From Caldora sp. SIO3E6 (GTDB lineage: Bacteria; Cyanobacteriota; Cyanobacteriia; Cyanobacteriales; Coleofasciculaceae), in contig JAAHHL010000563.1 in the NCBI GenBank assembly GCA_010672185.1, positions 1-5,394 of the forward strand: DNA of 5,394 bases. The letters are read 5' to 3'. Below are positions 1 through 4,937 of this stretch, piece after piece. A program made the translations under genes and the position numbers. A model generated the notes under the pieces. The model was not told the DNA's origin. It saw only the letters and a program-made list of their open reading frames with translations, and did not search any database. Position 1 is the first letter of the stretch; each line of letters opens with the position of its first letter.

Positions 1-73
1 AAACCTGGCATCAACCCGGGTAACCTTGGGGGATGCAGATGCCCAAAACAGCGGATAAATGCTGCATTCATTC
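1..73. other. Unassigned edge sequence
   Basis: This stretch before the first repeat array holds no gene I recognise. The reading frame shared with the downstream SDR remnant is open from position 1, but the residues it gives (starting K-P-G-I-N-P-G-N) do not resemble the beta-alpha-beta nucleotide-binding region that should precede an SDR. The second plus frame reads L-A-S-T-R-V-T-L-G-D-A-D-A-Q-N-S-G and stops at 56-58. It could be the tail of a gene lying outside the window, but it is too short to judge. Confidence 0.4.
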
Positions 74-108
74 TTACTTATTACTTGTTACTTGTTACTT
101 GTTACTTA
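74..108 (+). repeat. Heptamer tandem array TTACTTR, five units
   Basis: Five consecutive 7-bp units lie at 74, 81, 88, 95 and 102. They read TTACTTA, three TTACTTG, then TTACTTA. The period and composition match the short tandemly repeated repetitive (STRR) sequences known from filamentous cyanobacteria. On the plus strand this unit has no stop codon in any frame, so an open frame runs through it into the SDR remnant. The same unit in the same orientation recurs at 1835-1869. Confidence 0.9.
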
Positions 109-687
109 TTCTCCCAAGCCCTAGTTAACAATGCTGGAGTGGCTCACCAAACATCTTTCCTGAGCTCAACCCCTCGTCAAGCTCAAGAAGAACTTAACGT
201 CAATCTGTTAGGAATGTATGCCATTACCCGGGTTATTGCACGACGCATGGCCGCTAAACGAGATGGTGTAATTGTCAATGTCTCTAGCCTGATGGGGAAA
301 TTAGCAGCTCCCACTTTTGCTACTTACTCGGCTACTAAATTTGCTATCTTGGGTTTTACCCAAGCATTAAGGGTAGAATTAGCCCCCTATAATGTTCAAG
401 TAGTGGCTCTGTTACCTTCCCTCACGGAAACAGATATGGTGCGGGATACTCAAAAGTTTCGCTGGGTTTGGCCTACTACACCAGAAAAAGTAGCACAAGT
501 TTTAGTTGCCCAACTTCCTAAAGGAACTCTGGAAATATTCGTTGGCTGGCAAAGTAAAGTTACGGTTCTACTCAACCGCTTTCTACCTTGGTTGATGGAA
601 AAGATTGTCCTACTATCGGCTCCTTTGTCTGAGGTTGAAACAGCAGGTAATTTCGGAGTTGATGCCGGATTGACGTTTGGGGTGTAG
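85..687 (+). pseudogene. Short-chain dehydrogenase/reductase (SDR), 5'-truncated
   Basis: This is the C-terminal part of a classical SDR, a family of NAD(P)-dependent oxidoreductases acting on alcohols, ketones or acyl thioesters. Counting from the first in-frame TTG, which lies inside the repeat array, the NNAG motif is at residues 15-18. A conserved Asn lies in VNLLG (residue 40), the catalytic Ser at 68 in NVSS, and the catalytic Tyr and Lys at 81 and 85 in YSATK. The usual PG motif reads PS (111-112). The roughly 80-residue N-terminal Rossmann half with the Gly-rich TGxxxGxG motif is missing. Recognisable SDR sequence starts only at about position 112, directly after the heptamer array, and the bases before the array do not encode the missing part. 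Without the cofactor-binding half the product should be inactive. The catalytic core is still open and intact, so the truncation may be recent. The TTG start is an artefact of the array. The substrate cannot be named. Confidence 0.85.
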
Positions 688-705
688 GGAATCAAGGTTA
701 AAACT

Positions 706-720
706 GACGCGGGGACGGGT
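706..720 (+). repeat. Partial GACGCGGG repeat
   Basis: One full GACGCGGG unit followed by a degraded one (GACGGGT) lies 19 bp after the SDR stop codon. The same 8-bp unit forms a four-copy array at 4845-4876, so both probably belong to one dispersed repeat family. Confidence 0.5.
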
Positions 721-740
721 CGAAGTTTTTATTATAGGTA

Positions 741-906
741 GGGCTTGCTGAATAAGTCATTAGCTATCAGTTTTGAGCTTTCAGCCGTCAGCTTTCAGCT
801 TTCAGCTTGAAGATTACCCAGGGATTTTCCACAACAATGCCAGCTTTTTGAGCCCATTTGATACATTTCCTTGTACAAGACTTGGCTTATTAACAGCTGA
901 AAGCCC
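741..906 (-). mobile_element. MITE-like element, divergent copy B (reverse orientation)
   Basis: The left edge (741-757) reads GGGCTTGCTGAATAAGT and matches the left edge of the element at 1606 in 16 of 17 bases. The right edge, around 887-906, read in reverse complement begins GGGCTTTCAGCTGTTAATAAG. This is the same terminus with small insertions, so the ends form imperfect inverted repeats. Inside, 814-834 in reverse complement matches 1718-1738 of the other copy in 19 of 21 bases, with weaker similarity on its flank. The copy is therefore related to 1606-1822 but inverted and shorter (166 versus 217 bp). It encodes no transposase. A heptamer array (776-810) sits inside it. The outer boundaries are my inference. 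Confidence 0.55.
776..810 (+). repeat. Heptamer tandem array AGCTTTC, five units
   Basis: Five 7-bp units lie in phase: AGCTTTC, AGCCGTC, AGCTTTC, AGCTTTC, AGCTTGA. The 7-bp period is the same as in the other arrays, but the unit sequence is different. The array lies inside the reverse-oriented MITE-like copy. The inverse of the core (GCTGAAAGC) occurs at 896-904 near that element's other end. Confidence 0.75.
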
Positions 907-951
907 TGTCAGGTATAGCTTGCGCACTAATACACCAAGAGGGTTACTGGC

Positions 952-979
952 GTTGGGTTGCGCTATCGCTACACCCAAC
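952..979. repeat. Inverted repeat GTTGGGT/ACCCAAC
   Basis: The arms GTTGGGT (952-958) and ACCCAAC (973-979) form a 7-bp stem around a 14-nt loop that itself contains GCG/CGC. No T-run follows on either strand, so it is a poor intrinsic terminator. It lies about 50 bp downstream of the stop codon of the minus-strand WD40 remnant and resembles dispersed hairpin repeats of cyanobacterial intergenic DNA. Confidence 0.5.
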
Positions 980-1000
980 CTACTTATTGCACAATTTTAG

Positions 1001-1582
1001 GTGTGTTGCGCCACTACAAAGAGCAACAAGTTCACTTCTCACATACCTCTAATGTTTTCTCTACTTCTGGATTACTCTCTAGGTATTCTTCTAACCAATT
1101 ACAACCTTCCGCTAATAGATCATTTAGATTATCTGGTTCCAGAAACTGCCACAATTTTGCTGTTCCCTCATACCCACCAGCTACTAAGGGGAAGAGTTCA
1201 ACAACAGGCAATCGATGAGCTAGAGGCACTGCCAGCAAATAATTCCTTGCGTTCCAATACCCTGAGATTGCTGTATAACTTGCGGAAAAATTTGGAATTC
1301 AGGCAAGATTTAGAGGAAGGAGATAGGAAGTTAATTATGCGTTTAGCACCACTATATCAACAGGAAAGGGAACAAATACTCCTTGAAGGAGAGCAACGGG
1401 GAATTCAACAGGGAGAGCGTTTAATTGTGAACAACTTGCTGCAAGTGCGCTTTGGTGATGTGGATGAGGAACTAGCCGCAATTATTGAACCCTTATTGGC
1501 ACTACCGCCGGAGGAGTTTACTCCAATGCTATTACAATTATCCCGTGAGGATTTGTTGGCTCGTTTTCGGAAGTCTGATTAA
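1001..1582 (+). pseudogene. DUF4351/Rpn-like family protein, 5'-truncated and chimeric
   Basis: The open frame starts at GTG 1001 and encodes 193 residues, but only about residues 63-193 (1187-1582) look genuine. That part reads R-G-R-V-Q-Q-Q-A-I-D-E-L-E-A-L-P, then a leucine-rich helix L-L-Y-N-L-R-K-N-L. A charged glutamine-rich segment follows (L-Y-Q-Q-E-R-E-Q-I-L, residues 118-127), with I-Q-Q-G-E-R and a DUF4351-like C-terminal helix pair (L-L-Q-V-R-F-G-D, then L-L-A-L-P-P-E-E-F). Such proteins are common in cyanobacteria, and relatives carry an N-terminal PD-(D/E)XK nuclease-like domain of the Rpn/COG5464 type. Residues 1-61 are the antisense reading of the WD40 tail at 1032-1187 and are probably meaningless. 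The catalytic-type N-terminal domain is absent, so no activity should be expected. An internal ATG (1337) could start a smaller peptide, but no clear ribosome binding site supports it. Confidence 0.6.
1032..1187 (-). pseudogene. WD40-repeat protein, C-terminal tail remnant
   Basis: On the minus strand this stretch encodes G-G-Y-E-G-T-A-K-L-W-Q-F, the closing strand of a WD40 repeat. It is followed by an acidic tail with D-L-L-A-E-G-C-N-W-L-E-E-Y-L and N-P-E-V before a TGA stop at 1034-1032. That arrangement (last GTAKLW, then a D-L-L-x-x-G-C-x-W-L-x-x-Y-L helix and NPxV) is how many large cyanobacterial WD40-repeat proteins end, often those with NACHT, caspase-like or kinase domains. All earlier repeats are missing: upstream of about position 1187 the minus frame no longer looks like WD40 and the plus strand becomes a DUF4351-type gene. 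The tail itself is undamaged, so only a break upstream has occurred. The recognition rests on memory of the family, not a search. Confidence 0.65.
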
Positions 1583-1605
1583 GATTTTTCAACAACTCCC
1601 AATTA

Positions 1606-1822
1606 GGGCTTGCTGTATAAGTGTGTAAGCCATGCCAGACAAAGGTTTTAATCATGCAGCAAGCCAAAAAAGTCCTGTGGAAATTGCATCAATGTGTTCA
1701 AAAACGAAAGCACGGCTTTGTGGGAAATCCCTGGTTAAATTCCGAATATGAGAAAAAAAAGCATGTGGGTGAGCGGGGTAGTTTGCCATCGTCAACTTGC
1801 CCCAAAAACTTATGCAGCAAGC
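1606..1822 (+). mobile_element. MITE-like element, copy A
   Basis: The left end, GCTTGCTGTATAAGT (1608-1622), is inverted at the right end as ACTTATGCAGCAAGC (1808-1822) with 14 of 15 bases matching. An extra inverted copy of the terminus, ATGCAGCAAGCC, lies internally at 1654-1665. The 217-bp length, terminal inverted repeats and absence of a credible transposase frame fit a miniature inverted-repeat transposable element or the deleted remnant of an insertion sequence. A related, inverted copy lies at 741-906. I cannot see a convincing target-site duplication: the flanks read CCCAATTA on the left and GATATGAA on the right. The short open frames crossing it show no protein-like pattern and I treat them as chance. 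Confidence 0.6.
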
Positions 1823-1834
1823 GATATGAACTCT

Positions 1835-1869
1835 TTACTTATTACTTATTACTTATTACTTATTACTTC
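1835..1869 (+). repeat. Heptamer tandem array TTACTTA, five units
   Basis: Four perfect TTACTTA units (1835, 1842, 1849, 1856) are followed by TTACTTC (1863). It begins 12 bp after the right end of MITE-like copy A. It has the same unit, orientation and copy number as the array at 74-108 that abuts the truncated SDR gene. Confidence 0.9.
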
Positions 1870-1882
1870 AAAACCCGGATCA

Positions 1883-1966
1883 ATGGACTTCCTGAAGCAA
1901 ACCCTATTTAGTAGACGTACCCTGAGCGATCGCGAAAGTGAATTAACTAGATTGAAGATCACTTAA
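1883..1966 (+). other. Short open frame, 27 codons, unrecognised
   Basis: ATG at 1883 opens a frame M-D-F-L-K-Q-T-L-F-S-R-R-T-L-S-D-R-E-S-E-L-T-R-L-K-I-T ending at TAA 1964-1966. The composition is protein-like and charged, and a HIP1 octamer lies inside. The frame stays open upstream through the heptamer array. It could be the tail of a gene whose front was lost at that array, as with the SDR remnant, or it could be chance. No ribosome binding site is visible and I do not recognise a family. Confidence 0.2.
1926..1933. repeat. HIP1 octamer GCGATCGC
   Basis: A perfect copy of the highly iterated palindrome of cyanobacterial genomes. A second one lies inside pyrD at 2545-2552. Their presence supports a cyanobacterial host. 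Confidence 0.85.
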
Positions 1967-1976
1967 TCTTTCAATA

Positions 1977-2010
1977 ATTGATAATGAACAATGGATAATG
2001 GATAATTACC
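1977..2010 (+). repeat. Degenerate heptamer array ATGGATA
   Basis: In-phase 7-bp units read ATTGATA, ATGAACA, ATGGATA, ATGGATA, then ATTACC. Two units are identical and the rest have drifted. It shares the 7-bp period with the other arrays and lies in the roughly 150-bp non-coding stretch (1967-2117) downstream of pyrD. Confidence 0.55.
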
Positions 2011-2062
2011 TCTCAAGAGAAAGAAGAGGCTTGAGCTTAAGGAAAATCTTTTCTTTTTATTT

Positions 2063-2078
2063 TCTTCATAAATGAAGA
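2063..2078. repeat. Short inverted repeat downstream of pyrD
   Basis: TCTTCAT (2063-2069) and ATGAAGA (2072-2078) are perfect inverted arms around AA. It lies about 40 bp beyond the pyrD stop codon. Read in the direction of pyrD it is followed by an A-rich, not T-rich, tract, so it does not fit a standard intrinsic terminator. No other convincing pyrD terminator is visible. Confidence 0.35.
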
Positions 2079-2098
2079 GGTCTTAAACCAAATTAACC

Positions 2099-2136
2099 AA
2101 TTATCAATTATCAATTATCAATTATCAATTGATAAT
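2099..2136 (-). repeat. Heptamer tandem array AATTATC with terminal palindrome
   Basis: Four units AATTATC (2099, 2106, 2113, 2120) run into a perfect 16-bp palindrome ATTATCAATTGATAAT (2121-2136). The pyrD stop codon (2120-2118) lies within the array and the last pyrD codons come from it. In the direction of pyrD the unit GATAATT gives a TGA or TAA within 15 bases in all three frames, so the array stops translation whatever frame enters it. Confidence 0.85.
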
Positions 2137-3290
2137 CGATCTTCCAAACCTACTGCCTCAGAAATTGACCTTAATCCATTTTCCTCTAATTTACGCAGTA
2201 ACCCTGCCATAATCCGCTGTACCATCCAAGGTCCTTCATAAATCCAGCCAGTGTACACTTGAACCAAGCTAGCACCAGCAGTAATTTTCTCCCAGGCATC
2301 TTCTGCGGTGAAGATACCTCCCACCCCAATAATCGGTAGTGAGCCTCCAGTTTGCTGACGGATAAAGCGAATTACTTCTGTCGAGCGGTGTCGCAGTGGT
2401 GCTCCACTAATACCCCCAGCTTCTTCAGTAACTGGTTTGCCAGTTGACTCAATTACCTGAGTTTTCAGCATATCCCGACGGGTGGTGGTGTTAGTCGCAA
2501 TAATCCCTGCTAACTGATAAACTTGAGCCAGCTCGAGAATATCAGCGATCGCTTCCCAACCTAAATCTGGGGAAATCTTGACCAGAATTGGCTTGGCTCC
2601 TTGATTTTCTTGTTGGAGAGCATCGAAGATTAAACGTAGCTGCTCCGCATCCTGGAGCGAGCGCAATCCTGGGGTATTGGGTGAGCTAACATTGATCACA
2701 AAGTAGTCTCCCCAATCTTTCAAAAGGCGAAAACTTCCCTGGTAATCAGCCGCTGCCTCTTCCAGTGGTGTTACCTTAGATTTACCTAAATTTATACCCA
2801 GAGGAATAATCGGTTGCAAGGGATTACCGGCAGCTTTCGGCTCGTCAGCCTTCCAACTTGCCAGTCTTTTTGCCATTACCTCCGCACCTTCATTATTAAA
2901 TCCCATCCGGTTTAAGACAGCTTTGTCTTCAACCAAGCGAAACAGGCGAGGGCGCATGTTTCCTGGCTGGGGATGAAATGTCACTGTACCGAGTTCAGCT
3001 AAACCAAAACCTAGGGAACCCCAGAGTCTGGCTGCCACTCCATTCTTATCAAATCCTGCCGCTAAGCCAAGAGGGTTAGGGAATTTTAAACCCCAAAGCT
3101 CTTGCTTTAAGCGAGGATCCTTCAGACAACAATCTTTCTGCAATTGAGCATTAATCCATCGGCTTGGAGGCTGCTCTCCATTGTGATCTAACCAAGCTAA
3201 CAATCCTAGAGCTTGTTTATGTAACCACTCTGGATCCGCTTTTAATGCAGAGAATAATAGCGGACGAATACCAACTTGATAAATATCCAT
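2118..3290 (-). CDS. pyrD: Dihydroorotate dehydrogenase (quinone), class 2
   Basis: PyrD oxidises dihydroorotate to orotate, the fourth step of de novo UMP synthesis. It uses FMN and passes electrons to membrane quinones. From ATG 3290 it is 390 residues. The N-terminal helical segment typical of membrane-associated class 2 enzymes (M-D-I-Y-Q-V-G-I-R-P-L-L-F) comes first, then AAGFDKNG (77-84) for FMN, NRMGFNNEG (127-135) and NLGKSK (167-172). NVSSPNTPG (200-208) follows, with Ser at 203 as the class 2 catalytic base, then KISPDL (238-243), TNTT (266-269), the SGAPLR loop (295-300), GVGGIF (322-327) for FMN phosphate, and YTGW (346-349). The frame can be extended to TTG 3338, but those 16 residues come from a tandem repeat and the ATG begins the family's normal N-terminus. 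The last residues (L-S-I-D-N) and the stop lie in the AATTATC array, so the natural C-terminus has probably been replaced. All catalytic motifs are present, so I expect a working enzyme. Confidence 0.96.
   Translation of the reverse strand: MDIYQVGIRPLLFSALKADPEWLHKQALGLLAWLDHNGEQPPSRWINAQLQKDCCLKDPRLKQELWGLKFPNPLGLAAGFDKNGVAARLWGSLGFGLAELGTVTFHPQPGNMRPRLFRLVEDKAVLNRMGFNNEGAEVMAKRLASWKADEPKAAGNPLQPIIPLGINLGKSKVTPLEEAAADYQGSFRLLKDWGDYFVINVSSPNTPGLRSLQDAEQLRLIFDALQQENQGAKPILVKISPDLGWEAIADILELAQVYQLAGIIATNTTTRRDMLKTQVIESTGKPVTEEAGGISGAPLRHRSTEVIRFIRQQTGGSLPIIGVGGIFTAEDAWEKITAGASLVQVYTGWIYEGPWMVQRIMAGLLRKLEENGLRSISEAVGLEDRLSIDN
2545..2552. repeat. HIP1 octamer GCGATCGC
   Basis: A second perfect HIP1 palindrome, inside pyrD, in the segment between the KISPDL and TNTT motifs. 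Confidence 0.85.
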
Positions 3291-3562
3291 GTTCCAGGAT
3301 GATTGAGAAAGATTGAAGTATGAAGTATGAAGTGTCAAGTTTCAACTCTCGCAGTGTCTATGTTTATAACTTCAAGCTTTCTTCTAGATGCTTAATCCCC
3401 TATCCGGATAAGCTGAAAGCAATATATCTGAGGGTAGTAAATTAGAAATTTAGTCATATTTAAGTCTTAGGACTTATTACTTAAGTAGAATATCACAAGC
3501 CGAGTGTCAGTAGATCACCAAGTTAGGAAATCCTCAGGGCAAGAAGTATTAGATGGGGGATT
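3291..3562. other. Intergenic region between the glycosyltransferase gene and pyrD
   Basis: This 272-bp gap holds no gene I can see. It must carry the end of the glycosyltransferase transcript and any promoter of pyrD. It contains several small inverted repeats: TATCCGGATA (3401-3410), TAAATT-AGA-AATTTA (3438-3452), AAGTC-TTAG-GACTT (3462-3475) and TACTTAAGTA (3478-3487). None is followed by a clear T-run in the minus direction. On the minus strand TATAAA (3368-3363) is a possible -10 box about 70 bp before the pyrD ATG, and TTGACA (3338-3333) is a possible -35 box. They are not correctly paired with each other, so I do not call a promoter. Confidence 0.4.
3314..3334 (-). repeat. Heptamer tandem array TGAAGTA, three units
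   Basis: TGAAGTA (3314), TGAAGTA (3321) and TGAAGTG (3328) lie 24 bp upstream of the pyrD ATG. They account for most of the apparent N-terminal extension of the pyrD frame to TTG 3338. This is a further 7-bp-period array with yet another unit, and it sits where the pyrD leader should be. Confidence 0.7.
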
Positions 3563-4735
3563 TCACCCTAAGAGCAACTCCCGGTAAAAATCCAATTGCT
3601 GCCTTGCTAAAGCCTGATTTGTGTACTTGAACATCGCCCGTTCATAACCCCTGTGAGCTAGCTCCTGAGCTAATTCTGGTTGCTCTATCAACTGCCTTAG
3701 ACAATGCCCTAGAGCCTCCACATCTCCTTCCGGAAATACCAAACCAGCATCACCAATCACATGGGGAATTTCCCCAGAATCAGAACCAATCACCGGCACT
3801 TGAGAAGCCATTGCTTCAATCAGCACATGACCAAATTGTTCCTTCCAGCCAACAGCACTCAGAGTTTTAAATTGATAGTCGGTTTCTGAGGGTAGTACTA
3901 GGGTATGCATCAGGTTGATATAGCGAGGTACTTCCTTATGAGGAACTGCCTCAACCCAAATGATCCTGTCTTGAATTCCCCATTCCACAGCTTTTTCCTT
4001 CAGTGTTGATTGTAAGGGACCGCGCCCCAACAGCAACCATTTCCAAGGCTTAGTTTGCAATTCAGCCAGTGCTTTACCCAGGGTTAGTAACCCTTTTTCC
4101 TGAACAAACCTGCCGACAAATCCCACGACAAACTCATCAGCTTGAATTCCCAACTGACTTTGCAATTCTGGTTGAGGTTGCGGACAAAAGTGACTTTTGT
4201 CAACACCCAAATTGGGGATTACTCTTGCTAAACCCTGGTAGCCATGCTGCCGCAAAATCTCTATCCCATCTTGATTGCCAGCTACCAATCCGTCGGTATG
4301 ATCAAGGTTATAACCCTCCAGTAAGGACAATGGGAATTTCACCTCGTAGGGCAGATTCCAGAAAGTAAAAAAGCAATTTTTTGCCTTGAGTCCCAATAGT
4401 TGATTAAGGGTGATTAACTGAGCATAGGCTAAGGATTTTGCCCCTTGTTCCACCTGAATAATCTGGGGTCGGAACTGACGTAATAAGGAGATAATCTCAG
4501 TTCCAAAGGTGAGTAGTCCCTGGTTATTTTGACTAAAGTTGGCCACCGGCACTACCCGAAACGAGCCTTCTTGAGATGGCTGAGTTTCAATAATTCTGTT
4601 CTGTACGCCACCAGGACGCCAGCGGCGGGGCACAACTACAGTTACTTCGATATCAGGTTCTAAACGGGCTAATGCTCGCAGCTTCTCACGGTTGAGATCA
4701 ACAATATAGGTATGGCTGGCAACGAGAATCTTCAT
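3563..4735 (-). CDS. Glycosyltransferase, GT4 (GT-B fold) family
   Basis: This 390-residue protein is a retaining GT-B glycosyltransferase of the GT4 type, which transfers a sugar from a nucleotide-sugar donor to a growing saccharide or lipid carrier in the cytoplasm. The N-terminal acceptor domain starts M-K-I-L-V-A-S-H-T-Y, and VVVPRRWRPGG lies at 33-43. The C-terminal donor domain starts near residue 203 with FVGRFVQEKG (206-215), then LLLGRGP (234-240) and LVLPSE (279-284). The EX7E signature has Glu 299 and Glu 307 in E-Q-F-G-H-V-L-I-E-A-M-A and is followed by VPVIGSDSGEIPHVIGDAGLVFP (313-335), cited by position. There is no signal peptide and no evident membrane helix. Start and length are normal for the family. 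It resembles exopolysaccharide glycosyltransferases of filamentous cyanobacteria, possibly those of hormogonium polysaccharide (HpsO-like), but that is recollection only. No sugar-biosynthesis neighbours are in the window. No Shine-Dalgarno sequence precedes the ATG, and the leader is a tandem repeat. Confidence 0.93.
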   Translation of the reverse strand: MKILVASHTYIVDLNREKLRALARLEPDIEVTVVVPRRWRPGGVQNRIIETQPSQEGSFRVVPVANFSQNNQGLLTFGTEIISLLRQFRPQIIQVEQGAKSLAYAQLITLNQLLGLKAKNCFFTFWNLPYEVKFPLSLLEGYNLDHTDGLVAGNQDGIEILRQHGYQGLARVIPNLGVDKSHFCPQPQPELQSQLGIQADEFVVGFVGRFVQEKGLLTLGKALAELQTKPWKWLLLGRGPLQSTLKEKAVEWGIQDRIIWVEAVPHKEVPRYINLMHTLVLPSETDYQFKTLSAVGWKEQFGHVLIEAMASQVPVIGSDSGEIPHVIGDAGLVFPEGDVEALGHCLRQLIEQPELAQELAHRGYERAMFKYTNQALARQQLDFYRELLLG

Positions 4736-4740
4736 TATCG

Positions 4741-4797
4741 TGGATTGGGAATTGGGAATTGGGAATTGGGAATTGGGAATTGGGAATTGAGAATTGA
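4741..4797 (-). repeat. Heptamer tandem array GGGAATT upstream of the glycosyltransferase gene
   Basis: Six perfect GGGAATT units (4747-4788) are followed by GAGAATT (4789-4795) and preceded by a partial unit. The array begins within about 10 bp of the glycosyltransferase ATG, so the ribosome-binding region and 5' leader are made of AATTCCC repeats with no purine-rich Shine-Dalgarno motif. A small palindrome, GAGATATCTC (4796-4805), caps the distal end. Confidence 0.9.
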
Positions 4798-4844
4798 GAT
4801 ATCTCCCCCAGCTTCCTCATCTCCTGCCTTCTAATCTGAAAATA

Positions 4845-4876
4845 GACGCGGGGACGCGGGGACGCGGAGACGCGGA
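4845..4876 (+). repeat. Octamer tandem array GACGCGGG, four units
   Basis: Units at 4845 and 4853 read GACGCGGG; those at 4861 and 4869 read GACGCGGA. The period is 8 bp and the array is much more GC-rich than its surroundings. The same unit appears once, with a degraded neighbour, at 706-720. Confidence 0.85.
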
Positions 4877-4895
4877 GAAAGAGAGATTTTCATCC

Positions 4896-4910
4896 TTCGT
4901 TGTGAACGAA
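4896..4910. repeat. Small hairpin TTCGTT-GTG-AACGAA
   Basis: A perfect 6-bp stem with a 3-nt loop in non-coding DNA between the octamer array and the element at 4938. No T-run follows. No function is evident. Confidence 0.35.
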
Positions 4911-4937
4911 AGTTCATGGGAGTCTGACTTCTTATAC

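Noticed and set aside
450..695. Minus-strand open frame of 81 codons opposite the SDR remnant
   Set aside because: It lies fully antisense to clear SDR coding sequence and shows no family pattern.
773..1000. Plus-strand open frame of 75 codons
   Set aside because: It runs through the AGCTTTC array, the MITE-like copy and a hairpin repeat. Its residues follow the repeats and look like no protein.
958..1218. Plus-strand open frame of 86 codons
   Set aside because: It overlaps the WD40 tail antisense and the DUF4351 junction in a third frame and is serine- and asparagine-rich noise.
1621..1911. Open frame of 96 codons across the MITE-like element, considered as a transposase remnant
   Set aside because: No transposase motif is visible and the C-terminal part is read from the TTACTTA array. 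The nucleotide-level inverted ends explain the region better.
2063..2078. Hairpin considered as the pyrD intrinsic terminator
   Set aside because: In the pyrD direction it is followed by A-rich sequence, not the T-run a terminator needs.
3333..3368. TTGACA (3338-3333) and TATAAA (3368-3363) on the minus strand considered as a pyrD promoter
   Set aside because: The TATAAA lies upstream of the TTGACA in the transcription direction, so they cannot be a -35/-10 pair, and neither has a good partner.
4069..4368. Plus-strand open frame of 99 codons
   Set aside because: It is the antisense of the glycosyltransferase donor-domain region, whose motifs are unmistakable on the minus strand.
3291..4735. 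pyrD and the glycosyltransferase gene considered as a functional operon
   Set aside because: They share strand but are 272 bp apart with several inverted repeats between, and their pathways are unrelated.
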